Shown here: positions 11,505 through 24,058 of the stretch, in pieces
Numbering within the stretch: position 1 is the stretch's first letter
How the letters are laid out: each line of letters begins with the position of its first letter
Assembly (NCBI GenBank): GCA_036852015.1
Contig: JAANDG010000639.1
Location: forward strand, 1-64,000
Length of the DNA stretch: 64,000 nucleotides
Source of the DNA: Pelodera strongyloides
Taxonomy: Eukaryota > Nematoda > Chromadorea > Rhabditida > Rhabditidae
Direction of reading: 5' to 3'
Program-made: the position numbers and the translations under genes
Notes under the pieces: generated by a model
The model's database searches: none
What the model was told of the DNA's origin: nothing
Seen by the model: the letters and a program-made list of their open reading frames with translations, nothing else

Positions 11505-11935
11505 TTAAAGGATCGCAGTCACTACAAATTCGTATTTTTTATTCGCTTTTCATTAATTGTTCAAGTATGTGAAGAAAACGACGATTCCAGCGCCAAAGTA
11601 CGGCAAAACGAACTCAGGGAGAGAAATCCCTGTTTATGACTTTTACTTATATACCGTAGTTTATAATTGCCCGTATAGAGTTTCATAATAAATACCCTGC
11701 AGTGATAAACCACGCGCCAGGTGTAACACTGCAGGCTGTTCACTCTCCAAGTACCCCTGGCAATTGCATATATGCACCGGCGTCGGTCATTTATCAAAAC
11801 TCATTCTCATTGATTTCTCTCCCTGAGTTCCATTTTATGTGGATTTTTATGGGCTGCATATTGTTTTATAAATCTGCTTGCATCTAATAAAAATCGAATG
11901 AAAAAGTTGATTTTGAAGTGACTGCCTTCCTTTAA
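11505..11935. mobile_element. TTAA element family L, copy 1 (431 bp)
   Basis: Starts TTAAAGGATCGCAGTCACT and ends AGTGACTGCCTTCCTTTAA, giving imperfect terminal inverted repeats within TTAA. It is nearly identical, base for base, to 59508-59938. It contains no credible gene. A recent non-autonomous insertion. Confidence 0.92.
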
Positions 11936-12312
11936 CAACTGGGAAAAATACTTGAAACGAAGAAAAGAAGCAGCACAGAAGACAGAAGGATGATTATTAT
12001 TAAAACAAGCAAAATATAACAAACGATTTAACATTGTACCGGATGAAATCACAATCATGATACGTACATACGCATGAAGAAAATAAATCGGCGACGTTTT
12101 GGCGCTGCAGCGGCACGGGCACAAACTTGGAGCTCACCGGGCGGCGAGTAATATAGCATTATAAGCGTGGGGAACTGCCTTCATTAGGCACATATCTGTA
12201 AAACAGTCATTATGCAAATTTTGTATAACTAATCGTCTTTGAGTATTCGTAGAGTCACGCCTTATAGGAAATATCTGCTCCGTGACTATGCGAGTGATGT
12301 TATGGCCGGGGA

Positions 12313-12388
12313 GGACTCGAACCAACTAGGCACGGTGTATTAGCGGCTCGAGACAGCGCACTATACCACTGCGCCACCGGGACCACTA
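12313..12388 (-). repeat. tRNA-like element (SINE-like) 1
   Basis: On the minus strand an A box TGGCGCAGTGG and a B box GGTTCGAGTCC are correctly ordered. The acceptor and T stems do not pair well, so it is tRNA-derived rather than a working tRNA. It lies 21 bases downstream of the TGF-beta stop codon, probably inside its 3' UTR. Confidence 0.7.
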
Positions 12389-12408
12389 ATAATCCTAACA
12401 AAGCTTAC

Positions 12409-15400
12409 CTATCGACATCCACATGCTTCCACCTTCATGTCCGGATAGCTTTTCATAATGATTTTATTGTCGACGTCACGGTAAAGAATATTCAACGCGG
12501 ATAATTCAGTCGGCACACAACAGGGCGCAGGCACATCGGGATTCAAACTGAAAATAGCACTTATAATCTAGAAATGGGCATACATGTCCGTTTGGACTGT
12601 CAAATTTTTTATCAAGAAATAATGTTGTTATTCAAATTCTTCTTCGTTAACCGCATTAGTTCTAATTTATATTCATCTTTGTCCTCCTTGACATCCTTGA
12701 GTCTTGAGCTAATAGTAACGATAGTATGACAATAATGTGACGGGAAGTTAACAATGTGACAATTGTGACAATTGTGACATACCTATTTAGCAAACTCTGC
12801 ACGATCGCGTGATTTGTGGCATTTAAATGCGCTGGCAGTGGGTTAGGGCAGTCTCCCACACACATGTAGGCGTTGTAGGCAACTGGAAACAACTTTGTTA
12901 AACATCTGAAACTCGCGCTTTACCTTGTTTCAGAATACAGACAGATCTTACCGCAGTGGAAGACCTACTTCTCAAGAGCGCGCGTGTACAGAGCCACGCA
13001 TGCAAGGGACAACTATATGTCGAATAGCGCTTTTCTGGTAGCTGTAATATACCGCATCCTGCTAGTGCGAGAGTGATAACATAGTTTGGGTTTTACCAAT
13101 TTTGTCCGAGCTGCACAAACAATGTCATTAGATTCACTGCGAAACTTACTGACGCATATAAATGAACACTCACGCGGTGATAGAATCCAGTCTGCCCAGT
13201 GTAATTCCTTGAAGTCGACGTGAAGATCCGCTCGCTGACACGTCTTCTTGTGTGGTCGTCTTCTGTGGTGATTCCGTCGTCCCTTTCGACGTCCCCGACC
13301 TTTCCGAGGCCGCTCGGTCGACGTTTGATTGGTTTCTGTAATAAACACATTATATGTAAGTGAAGAGGTATACTAGATTAATAGTTTGGTAGAAGACAAC
13401 AGAGGAAGTAACATAAGGACGGAAAGAAAGGTGTAATAGATTGAGCGATACCGAAAAGGAATGTTGAGTTACGTCTATAGTGCAAAAAACAGATAACACA
13501 GAAACTGTTTTGCTGAAAAGTTCGGAATAGTTATTAATAATCAACCAGAAAGATAGCTGAATACATTGTTTTTGCAAGAAGTGGATTAAGTAATCATGTA
13601 TAACTTTGTATGATCTTTTTTTATTAGTTGAATACATTGTTTTTTTTTTACAAAAAGTGGTTTATATAAACAGTTGTAACTTTTGTATGATCTTTTTAAA
13701 CTTTACCTTCGGAAGTGCTCCTTTTAAAGCGTCGTTGTTGCAGTGGTCGGTCCACATTATCAACATATAAAACGAGAGGGGCGCTTTGGTGAAGTTGTAA
13801 ATGAGAAGATGATGGAGAATGCATAAGGGTATCAACCAATTGAACGCCTTCATCGAGATGAACGTATAGGTCAAGCTGAAATGTAAAGGATAGAAAACTT
13901 GGTTTCTTGTTTTGTTTTGAAAAAAAAAGAATAACAATAACATCAGAGGCCATATTCACCAATGACTTCCCCATGGGGAATTCCCCGTCGTTTTCTCTGC
14001 GTGTCTCACATTAGAATGCTATTTTCTGTCCACAGGGACTATTTCCATGAGGGAATTGGAGTGGTGAATATGGCCTCTGAAACCCTTCTTTTTATGGGGA
14101 TTCATTCTTGGCCTCTTTGGTTGCACCTTTTCTTCGACTCTTGAGAACCATTAGTTCAAGTAAGAATTTACGTATTGATCAACAATTTTCTTGTATGCTA
14201 CATATGAATAATTATATCTGACATGTATACGCCACCGGACGACGTCGAGCAATTTGCCATCTGGAACTAGTCGCCTAGTGCTCAGGACCTCTGCGGAACA
14301 TGTCATAAGCAAACATTGAATCTGTATTTTCACCCTTGAATAAAGGTGCACGCTCTTGAAGCGTAAAACAAATTTTAATTTTTTTACACGCCACCCGAAC
14401 CAATCATAGCTAGCGCGGGAGTACGACACCTATATTTCAAACGGAAGAGTCTACCGTAGCCATACGTATTTTAAACAACACCTGTACACTCTACTGCTTG
14501 TTCGCTAACGCACCTTATCCATATCTGGCCTCGGTCTATTCACAGCTGCTAATACATCAAAATCGATCCATTGTGGCTCTGATGCGGTGTCGGGTCCACT
14601 GTTGTATTGTGTATCGATTAAACGAGTGATCTAAATAACAGTTGGTTAGTATGTGTTTCGCATGCACTTACTAGAATGGACAGGGTGGCGTGGTGGATAT
14701 TTGCCTATTTCTCAGACGCAGATCAGATGTCTGTGCATAGTTGTTGACCGAAAATATTTTAAAGACATCGTTGGCGGTTGATAATATTGCAGAGATGGAA
14801 TATCTTACCTTAGGGTTAACTTGATCAATCTCGTAAATCTTAATTCGCCCTCGTCCTTTGATCTTCAGCTTAATATCAGCCCGACGAACTCTCTCGATTG
14901 TTTGATTACGCACGGATACAGATAAATTGTAGGAGAGAGCAAATCCGGGATTCATTTCAAGAAGTTCCTAAAATGTTTTTTTTAAAGTGTGCTATTATTT
15001 CTTCACGATGGTCAGTTTTCTATGTAAATTCAGCTATAATAATAGCTTATTTTGATATTTTTTATGTAGAACATAATTAGTGTTTGCTTCAACCTCGTCT
15101 CCAAATAAGGTCAATATACAGTCTGAGACTGCGATAAATAAGCATGGCTCACCTTCGGATAGTAGTGTCGTACCCAATCGACGTCAAGGCTCTCCTTTTG
15201 CGCTTTTGCATAGATATTCCACATATAATCGGGAACCGGGAGCATATTGGATCCCCGGCTCCATGATGGTTCTTTCGACATCCCGAACTTGTGTAGGAAA
15301 CCTGAAGGATCGGGAAATGTTCTATGAAAGACTTTCTAAAAATTCTATGAGCAAATTTTAGACCACAAGCACAAGGGAGGGACCAACTAGCTCCAAAAAC

Positions 15401-15779
15401 CTCGAACAATATAGAATGATAACTGCATCCCTATGTGCAATTTTGTGCCATAATGTGCTCAAGCGTGCAAAGAAAGTTGCATGGAATAGAATTTTACATA
15501 ATATATTTCACACTTTCCTCACTCACCTTCTTGTATAAGTTTCCTTTGTTGGGGGCTCAGTTCTGACGTAGCCGTGGTCGGCGGTGATTGGCCGGCCGAC
15601 TGTCGTATAAGTACGGTAGCGAGCGCGAGAAATAGCGCGGTCTGTAGGGAGATCCGTGGCTTGGCGAAGACGATTCGGCTTGGCACGGCGCGTGCAATTA
15701 GCGCTAATTGGGAGATGGCGACGAGCGCAGAGCTTGAAAGTCGCTGACAACGTGGACCGAACGGAGGAGCCGCGTCACT
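12409..15779 (-). CDS. dbl-1: TGF-beta/BMP ligand precursor, DBL-1-like, start exon missing
   Basis: Exons: 15779-15527, 15335-15153, 14967-14809, 14630-14514, 13875-13707, 13335-13174, 12882-12783 and 12547-12409. The first has a hydrophobic signal-like stretch ([13 protein letters not shown]). The next five form the prodomain, with [12 protein letters not shown] and [10 protein letters not shown] typical of BMP prodomains. A basic run (RGRRKGRR) is the likely furin site. The mature part has the seven-cysteine knot: [41 protein letters not shown] at the C-terminus. DBL-1 is the C. elegans BMP ligand for body size and immunity (Sma/Mab pathway), secreted as a dimer. Segments such as [17 protein letters not shown] fit that subfamily. 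All phases agree except at exon 1/2: the strong donor at 15527 needs a poor acceptor, while GTGAGG at 15522 with TTCATAG before 15328 keeps frame. Exon 1 lacks an ATG and follows an acceptor, so a start exon lies upstream. The usual Gly-Tyr before the second cysteine reads Leu-Ala-Tyr across the junction. Confidence 0.88.
13943..14080. mobile_element. Hairpin family D', copy 1
   Basis: TCAGAGGCCATATTCACCA and its inverse, inner CCCCATGG hairpin, loop TCTCTGCGTGTCTCACATTAG. In the TGF-beta intron between 14514 and 13875. A second copy is at 37494. Confidence 0.9.
14385..14470. repeat. Dispersed repeat S, copy 1
   Basis: Shares AACCAATCATAGCTAGCGCG, GGGAGTACGA and CGGAAGAGT with 19965-20050. 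It lies in an intron of the TGF-beta gene. Confidence 0.7.
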
Positions 15780-16105
15780 CTGCAATTATTCTAATTAGCA
15801 TAATTATAATTAGCCTAAACAGACGATTCAAAGGTTATTTCACTTGACAAGTACACTACTTTTGTTAATCTTATGTATATGATCTGATCATATAGCCGAG
15901 ACCCGGGGCTCTAGAGAATACTTAAGCGTTGCAAGGCTAGATACGTATGGACCTGTGATGCGAGTTAGGGTCAACCTTATAAGGTTTTAAGTTTTAACAT
16001 ACTGCGTTGCTTAGTTAGAGGTTACTCTTAATACTAGGTAATCTACTGATAACTGCCCTGTCCGGCACTCAGAATTAACTTGTGGTTGACTCTGTGCTTA
16101 TTAGT

Positions 16106-16148
16106 TTAAGGCTTAGGCTTAAGGTAAGGCTTAGGCTTAGGCTTAGTC
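16106..16148. repeat. Interstitial telomere-type array (TTAGGC)
   Basis: About six TTAGGC units with one broken unit (AAGGTAAGG), upstream of the TGF-beta gene. Confidence 0.85.
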
Positions 16149-16620
16149 TTATGTTTTTGTCTATGCTCTAACCTTCTTCATTTCTTGCCGGGACAGCAAG
16201 ACGCATTACAGTTGGAAGCACGCACCTCACAGTGCTGCATAAAAGACAGAAGCGTGCCCACACACGGGATGCATCCACGGACTGGGGCTGCAACACGATT
16301 ATTGATTGATTTTCGCAAATTATCGATTTCTTATCAGCATTATCGATTGTTCATTAGGCACGTACATAAAATTAACATAGACGACGAGATGATGCAATGG
16401 TCCAAAATATTGAAATTTCCAAATGAATGCAACACGTGAACATGAAATTGGAGATGTGTATGTTCCACCAATTTGCTTACGAAATCCCAGATATAAATAA
16501 AAAGAAGAAAAATAAAAATACAAGTGACTCAGTGAATGTTGTCTACAAAGTGCACACATATTAATCAATCCAATTGCGATAAACAGGAATCGAGCAGTGG
16601 AACAAAACACAAACACAAGT

Positions 16621-16690
16621 GGTGGCCTAGTGGATAGGAGGATAGGATTCAGAGTTTTGAATTCACAGGTTCGATTCCGCAGTTATCAAG
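16621..16690 (+). repeat. tRNA-like element 2
   Basis: A box TGGCCTAGTGG and B box GGTTCGATTCC, correctly spaced, without clear acceptor pairing. SINE-like. Confidence 0.65.
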
Positions 16691-17261
16691 TCTCAGATTT
16701 CATTGATAGGACAAAATAGAAAATACAGGAAACGCGCCGAAGTATGCCTTCATTGGTTACGAGTGCTTGACTATTTCAACTGCAAAACAAATTTCAGTTT
16801 TTCTCCAAAAGTTCGCGGTACCAAGTTGTTAGGATTTCTTTGGCGGGTATATGGTCCTGTCCTGTTTGAACAAGCTTCAACAAATTGTCATATATTCAAA
16901 TTGAATTGTCTTCAAAAAAATTGTCATATATGCCTTGAAATGTACAAAGAACAATTGTTCCGCGAAAAAAATGAACCAACCTTGGAGCGATACATAGATC
17001 TCTAAAATAACTGTGGGTGTCGGGCTGTACGGACTTTTTTCTAGACCGAAACATTCCTGACTTTCATAGATAAATGTCTTTTACAGTAAATCGACGGAGG
17101 AGTAAAAAACCTAAAGAAGCGACGTATCTTTTGGTAAAAACCCCCTTGTTTGGTCTTTTAGGCTTCGGAAAAATCTAGGAAAAAAATCTCGGTAAAAAGG
17201 AGTTTCCAAACGTTCAAAGTTCGGTCAAAGTGTTGTGTCTAAAGGGGTCAGTAATGGAAGT

Positions 17262-17742
17262 TTAAAGGGATGGGCTCACTACAAAATCACCTTGTTTTTA
17301 TGCTTTAGTTTGATTGTACAAAGGTAAAATTAAATAAAGAGCATAAAAAAAGTTTCTTGAATTACTCCCTAGGGAAGATATTAGGTAAAAAGGGTGAGTA
17401 TTGATCTTTTTTCCGATAACGTGAGTAAACAAGATAAACTAGGGAAGCTAAGAGATATGGCTGAAACACACTGTTTTGAGCAAAATAAACTGTAGTTTTC
17501 ATAGTTTATTTTACGTAAAACAATGAAAAACAGTGTGTTTCAGCCATAGCTCTTAGCTTCCCTAGTTTATCTTGTTTACTCACGTTATCGGAAGAAAGAT
17601 CAATACTCACCCTTTTTACCTAATATCTTCCCTAGGGAGTAATTCAAGAAACTTTTTTTATGCTCTTTGTTTTATTTTACCTTTGTACAATCAAACTAAA
17701 GCATAAAAACAAGGTGATTTTGTAGTGAGCCCATCCCTTTAA
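17262..17742. mobile_element. Hairpin family F (481 bp)
   Basis: Starts TTAAAGGGATGGGCTCACT and ends with its inverse. The two arms of about 230 bp read as near-perfect reverse complements down to a loop near 17500 (TTTTCATAGTTTATTTTACG). Bounded by TTAA. It has no coding capacity and would fold into a very long hairpin RNA. Confidence 0.93.
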
Positions 17743-18537
17743 GCTTTTTGGGGAGCAGTTCCTAAAAAAGGACGCAAACCACAGTAAGGTTATTAATCAC
17801 GTTTGGCTCCGGAATCTTACTGGGAGTTCCTTGCCCCAAACCCTTTAAGGAATGGGTGAGTGGGTGCTTCTCCCCAGGGAGACTTTCGAAAAGCATTCAA
17901 ATAACTCAAGTGAGGACGCTGAACTTAGGAAAATAACTGTAAGTTTGGCGACGGACGTGCGAAACGCAACATTTTGTTGCCGAGGCACATGTAATAAATT
18001 AAAGATTTGGGAATTTGTGCCCTGGAGAATTCCTTTTTTTTGGCATAAAGTTGAGACGGTTCAATGTAACTTTTTCTATAGATTAGACGATGTTACGAAG
18101 GTAAATCGGCACGGAATTTGCAACACGTTTTGCAGTTTGGTAGACGAAAGTGAACGGTAAATTGTAAAAGTGGCAAAGCTACTATACGATAGATGCTATT
18201 TAGTTGTGTCTTATCATTGAATAAAAAGATAATGCTTAGCATAATTATAAAATAAGTACTTTGCAGCGGTGGGTCAATCCTATTTTTTTCTACAAAAAAA
18301 ACCTAAGCTTATGAACGGATCTATTTCACTAGAACTGTGGCTAGAAATGACAACAATACGAAAAGAACAGGATGCATAAAACATAGAAGCTTATTCAAAA
18401 ATTACTATCGCCTCCATGTGTGACAGAAAATTTGTACCACGTTTGGGTAGTCAAACGGAGTCTCATATCATACGTAAAACCAGTAGAGTCACATTACTGC
18501 CATAAGATAAAAGACAAGTTTTCAAGAAAATTCAGCG

Positions 18538-18979
18538 TTAAAGGGAGGGGCCCACGAGAAAAAACGTTTCCTTAATTTACTTAAAAACCGTTTATTTTCT
18601 GAATGTTACTGTCCGCATTTCTTTGCACCTAAACTCCACTGTGAGAGTTATTCGGCGGTAAACAGTTCGGCCAGGTACCGTAGTCAGGAACGTTTTTACT
18701 GTTTATAACCACCCATCAGCATTATTTCTCTTCATAATAATGGTTAAACGAATGAAGATCATTCCTACGATTCTAACGAGGTGTTGTCAACACTGTACTG
18801 CCCTAAAAGCGCAAAAAATGATTATGACTACGGTATCTGGCCGAACTGTTTGCCGGGGAATAACTCTGTGAGTTCTAGGTGCAAAAAAATGCGGTTTTCA
18901 CAGCAATATTTCCAAAATTCCGGACATTCTGTGCAAGTTAATTGAGGAATTCTTTTTTATCGTGGGCCTCTTCCTTTAA
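18538..18979. mobile_element. Hairpin family E, copy 1
   Basis: TTAAAGGGAGGGGCCCACGAG left, CGTGGGCCTCTTCCTTTAA right. Inner motif AACAGTTCGGCCAGGTACCG recurs inverted. A second copy is at 36337. Confidence 0.9.
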
Positions 18980-19150
18980 CAATAAGAACTGTTAATTAGG
19001 TATCGGTATTGTAAGCGTAAGCAGTCGCACCTAACAATAAGCCTAAGGGTTCAGTTTTATTCGACAATCATCGATCAAGTGTGCTGACGACATAAGCATT
19101 TGTGCATGATTTCTTCAACTGTTAAGTTTGTTCACGTGCATTACCTCATC

Positions 19151-19165
19151 ATCTCTATCTCTTTC

Positions 19166-19226
<61 letters not shown>

Positions 19227-19275
19227 ATCTCTTTCAATCCCTTTCCTACACTCTTTCTCTCTCTCTCTCTCTCTG
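19151..19275. repeat. CT microsatellite
   Basis: A long CT run with a TTTC-rich interruption. Confidence 0.95.
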
Positions 19276-19964
19276 TCGTCGGCTTTGCAGTTGGGGGCTT
19301 AGGTTTCAGTGCCGGTGAGATCAAAGGGTATGGTGAATAGAAAGTCGAAGTCGAGAAGTATTAGAATTCCCCCTGGGGAGGGTGAACCCGGGGAGAAATC
19401 AACAGGGAACACGTAAACTGGAAAGAGCACCAGACGCCAAAACACTCACAAACAACTCATTAGATTTATCCAAACGGCTGATCGACACATTCAACTGACA
19501 AACAGTATTTCGCAACTTTGGCGGGAATTTAAATTTAGAATTTGGAAGATATAGTGCATGCGCTCCCATATAATATAATCAAACTGGAAATTTTGTTAAG
19601 CTCAACAGGTTAGATGTTTTGCTCTTTCACAGAGTATGTAAGTGTCAACATAATCACTTGGTTTTTCGTAAATGGGTTTTCGAAGTTCAAAATTTAGGCA
19701 GACGCCAAATAGATGGCATTTACTCGGCTACGCCCAGAGCATATTTCAAACTCTCATTATTACAGGTGCATCACGTTTAGAAGCATTGATAATAGTAAAC
19801 CACGCCCCCTCCTATTATTTTTCCATAACCATATTCATTCTCCACACATTCGTACTGTACATATGCTTTCGAAATGACCCTCAAACCCGAGGTGAATTAG
19901 TTGAAAATTTGGAGGGCGTCCAATATAAAAGGGGCGCTGTGCGCCCTTTTTTACCACAGCGCGC

Positions 19965-20050
19965 GACAATGTGGCGCCACCGGAACCAATCATAGCTAGC
20001 GCGGGAGTACGATACCTAAATTTGAAACGGAAGAGTATACTGTAGCCGTA
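19965..20050. repeat. Dispersed repeat S, copy 2
   Basis: Shares the block AACCAATCATAGCTAGCGCG and following sequence with 14385-14470. It is preceded by a small GC-rich foldback (GGGCGC...GCGCCC). Confidence 0.7.
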
Positions 20051-20965
20051 CACTTTTTAAACAATACCTCAGTAGACTGAGCGGGTATACTTATAGGAGA
20101 ATGTATTGGTGACCTAATTACCAGATAATTGCATTAGACTAGCTCAGCCGCACCAAAATAGATGTTATAAATGTCTCACTTCTATTTTAGGCACTTCATG
20201 CGGCTGTTCCTAGATAGTGAATATTAGTGCAATCGTTCCAAGAAAGTTACCAGGCGATATATCAACAATAATAAATAATTACACAAACATGAATATCTAA
20301 TTGCATGGGGGGGGGGGGAATGCACAGTGTTGTTGATGTCACCCATACATATATAAAACGATTTGAAGTAAAATACAATGCAAGTTGATAGAAATAAACA
20401 TAGAAGGATTCATGATCGAATCAAGTATTGGGCATGTCATGGGTTCATGCTATGTTAGTTTCATAGAAAAAGCCAGCCGTGCACGAAGTAGCGAAAAGTA
20501 ATTCATGGTCCCGAGATCTAGCCCAAACCGTAGTCGAGTAATAATGATGCAATTGTCAAGTTTCAAGTGGGCGGGCCCTTTAATTCGTCATTTATCTTCC
20601 TTCGTACTTTACCAAAATGGAATAGGGCGTTTGCCATTTCCGAACGCACGTCAGTCCATTGATGGCATTTAAATCCGTAGTCCCAGTAGGTCTCTAATTG
20701 TGTCCCACTTTTAGGATGGGGACATAAACCGGAGTGGCCAATTTACCCAACGCACACCAAACTGTTCGCTCGTTAATTCGTATTCTCTCGTCATTTTATG
20801 ATGTGGAACTGAACTACGAACAAAAAAGTGAATCCACAGGATTTAGTGTTTAGAAGCCTTTTTTAAATGAAATTAATCGTGTGGCTAATGCTCTGTGGAT
20901 TTGAAGGGATTGCGTATATTTTAGGGAAAACCCAACCAAACGAAACCATTATGAGTTTCATTCAG

Positions 20966-21139
20966 TTTGAAGCGAAATACCGGCCGGTTTTTGAAACGTA
21001 TCGTGGACATCTGTAATCTTACGTTTATATTTTTACTCGAACTTAACTCAATCATTCTAGTTATGTTCATTTGCATAAGCTGCATAAGAATGCTGATGTA
21101 CTCGGTGTGTTTCAAAAACCGACCGATAATTCACTTTAA
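20966..21139 (+). mobile_element. Hairpin family A copy
   Basis: GAAGCGAAATACCGGCCGG left, TTCAAAAACCGACCGATAA and CACTTTAA right; the interior is typical of family A. Confidence 0.9.
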
Positions 21140-21349
21140 ACAGAAAACTATGGCTGAGGAGTATTTCACACGGCATAGTAACCCAAGTTGCTGAATCCGC
21201 AGCTTATTGTTTGAATAAATAAGTGTTCGCAAGAGAATAAGTAAATGAAAGAAAAACAACAATCTTCTGGTAGAATCAGGAAATCAACGTCTCCAGTACA
21301 ACATCGACAACAGTTGAGGTTAAAGGTTAAAGGTTAAAGTGGTTGACAC

Positions 21350-21694
21350 GTGGTTTTGCAACCGATATTGGACAACTGCATTACAAACAAGTTGGGTTCC
21401 ATTTGTAACGGAAATGCACGGAACGACACAGAAATACCATATGGAAATTTTGTTGTACATCGTACGTTGGTTGATACTGGTTTAGTATGTGACTACTATA
21501 GAATAGACCGCGACGTGGGCGGCCGCATCTGTGTCAGATCGTTGACAAATGAACGCTGGATTATGAATAGATCCGTGCTTTGGGAGTCCACGCCCGCGCA
21601 TCTCTGTCCCACACAAAGTGACCCCAAAAGATGCACTTTAACCGATTTATTTGCCGGAAAAACAAGGAAGTTTCAAAGTTTTTGCGCATTTTAA
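21350..21694 (+). other. Possible stray exon or pseudogene fragment
   Basis: An open frame of 114 codons with balanced composition, six or more cysteines and N-glycosylation sites (NDT, NRS), ending at 21694. It has no ATG near its start and a stop just upstream, so it could only be an internal exon or a remnant. No neighbouring exons with matching phase were found and I recognise no family. Confidence 0.2.
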
Positions 21695-23198
21695 GCAGGA
21701 AGTTAAAAGTGCGAGGTTAGCTTGAACAGAATAGGTTGCAAATGTCATGTACGAGTACAACTCTCCGTTTCAATATTTCAACAAAGGTTATTCTTATCTT
21801 TTTTATTTAACCATAGCGTCAGGTCTATGGGATTCATTTAGGTATACATGACGGAAGATTGCATGTATTGTTTTATTTACTAGCACCTCAAACTACAAAG
21901 TGGGGGTTGGCGCGCATGCAGCGAACTTATGGCGAACACACGTCTTGAATGTGGCGCGTGTTATTCTCGCCGTTTCCGCAGTCCTTACGCGACGTGAAAT
22001 CAGTGTTGCAAGCCGCGCGGACGTCAACTTTATAAGCAAAAACATAACTTCTACATGGAATTGAAAATGTTCAATGCAAATGTATTAGTGCCAACAGCTG
22101 GGACGCTTCAACGTAGTTCATATCAATTTCAATATTTCGTGCAAATGCAAAATTTTGAGCTCAAAGAAAAGCAGAAAAAAACGTGAAACGGAGCGTAGCG
22201 ATGAGAAGAAATTCTGTAAAATGAAACAGACGTAACTTATGGAACTTATTTGTTGAATAATTGAACACGTTTGGCTTTTCTTGTCAAGAATAAGGGGAAA
22301 TTATATCACAAGCCATAATATCACATAGTATGACCAGAAATGGAAAGTACCAAGAGTTTGTCACAACATGTAAAGATGATAGTACATCAGTAAACATAAC
22401 TAATTAGAATGTAATTATTCAAAGTGATTTTGGAGAGACGAATGCAAAGTAACTTCAAATTTGAATATTTATATTTGAATATTTATTATTTGAATACTCA
22501 TTAAAAAGAGCGCAACGCCGTGATGATGCTAGCTAGGATATGTAATTCCACAAGAGTTAACAAAGAAAACGATGTTGATAGCAATCAAAGAATTTGGTCA
22601 CACAAACAGCCAACCCTATTTTGTAGTTTTAGTTTAGACGTTACCTCAACAAAGAACCGTGTCCACGTTCTCAACAATCCTAAACGTGCCACACATAAAT
22701 GTAAAAAACATGCAATAATAAACAAGTAGATACATCTCAGGGCCATCACAAATAAAATTGGGGCCTAGCATCGTCACTACCCTCCACCCGCAGGAGTCCG
22801 CATGCGCTGCGTAGCTAAACCATTTATAAATGTGTATAGGAAAAAAGGGTTAACTGCTTATGTAGAACCTCCTTCTTATTATTCTTCACGAGAGTAATGT
22901 ATAAACCTGTATAATTGCCTGAGCATACATGCATATGGTGCTGCATTAGTGATTTGGTGTGTTTCAAAAGGCAAGTGAATAGAAATAGAAAGGAAAGAAT
23001 TATGATTTATCCTCGTTGTTGCCGATAGTCGTTCCAGCATGCTGTAAATTCCACTAATTGATAGTCAGCGTATTCGTCAGCGTAATTGATAGTCATGCGC
23101 GAATGTAACATAGATTTACACCAAACTAATTTTGAAGCTGCCGGGATGCAAAAGAAGCTGTTGCTTCTGATCTAACCGATCTCAAAATAAATAAATAT

Positions 23199-23375
23199 TT
23201 AAAGCGAATACCGGCCAGTTTTCGAAACCCATCGAATACAACAGCATTCTAGCCCTATGCAAATGACAATAAATTAGAATTGAAAATCGAGCTAAATTCG
23301 AGAAAATTAGCATAAATACGTAAGAATTCAGTTTTCCACGTTGCGTTTCAAAAACCGGCCGGTATTACGCTTTAA
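23199..23375 (-). mobile_element. Hairpin family A copy (inverted)
   Basis: TTAAAGCGAATACCGGCCAG left and CCGGTATTACGCTTTAA right; the asymmetric interior is in minus orientation. Confidence 0.9.
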
Positions 23376-23605
23376 AAAAATAGAAAATAAAAGGGGGAAG
23401 TAATCGAGAAAACATCGAGTGGAGATTGCACGTCATGAACATTCAAAACCACAGCCTCAGATCATATTACCACACGACAATTTTGACGTTTTTTAAGTTT
23501 TTCGCGGATTTTAAGACGGAGTTTTGGCAATCAAACAACATATTATTATGATATTCTTGACTTGTTATGGGACACCTAGTTACATTACTACATATTACGA
23601 CACCT

Positions 23606-23626
23606 AAGCCTAAGCCTAAGCCATGG
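23606..23626. repeat. Short interstitial telomere-type array
   Basis: Three CCTAAG units. Confidence 0.75.
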
Positions 23627-24016
23627 GACAACTAAATACGTCGATCATGTTTATCTATACATGAGAAAAAATCTTGAAAACTGGTAGTAAAGTATTCTAG
23701 ATACGGTAAAAAAAAGTATTGCAGACCAAAAATATATAGACAGCAGATCTTCCACGTGCCAGCGTTGATCACATATCAAATAAAAATGTATGAATATGCG
23801 AATAATTATAGCTAATAATATCGTTTAAAAGAGTTCACAGACAATTAAAAAAGAGGCACCGCTGCGGGTTGCGCGCTTCAGTCACAACATTACAGTAAAA
23901 CTATTTCAGTTATGCTAATGCGTTGATATGCGAACATTTTGTGGGAAAGTCAAGCTTCTCATTGTCAGTCAAAAAAAAAGATTGAAAGTAGTGAAGAAGA
24001 AAAATGTCATTGATAA

Positions 24017-24058
24017 GCCTACCCTAAGCCTAAGCTAAGCCTAAGCCTAAGCCTAAGA
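24017..24058. repeat. Interstitial telomere-type array
   Basis: About six CCTAAG units with two imperfect ones. Confidence 0.85.

Larger units (their letters stand above)
9907..12305. other. AT-rich intergenic region
   Basis: No supported exon. It contains a D-like hairpin at 10732 and a 431-bp TTAA element at 11505. The Phe/Ser-rich open frames at about 10.2-10.5 kb arise from poly-A/T tracts. Confidence 0.6.

Noticed and set aside
14151..14429. A minus-strand open frame that looked like a further TGF-beta prodomain exon
   Set aside because: The flanking exons (ending 14514 and starting 13875) are both phase 0 and join directly into a normal prodomain; the segment overlaps a dispersed repeat.
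14671..14808. A minus-strand open frame between TGF-beta prodomain exons
   Set aside because: It follows the in-phase donor at 14809 and ends in a stop; the exons on either side join without it.
19100..19340. Ser/Leu and Arg/Glu open frames
   Set aside because: Produced by a CT microsatellite; the same applies at 5.2, 7.6, 28.0, 41.1, 42.0 and 54.8 kb.
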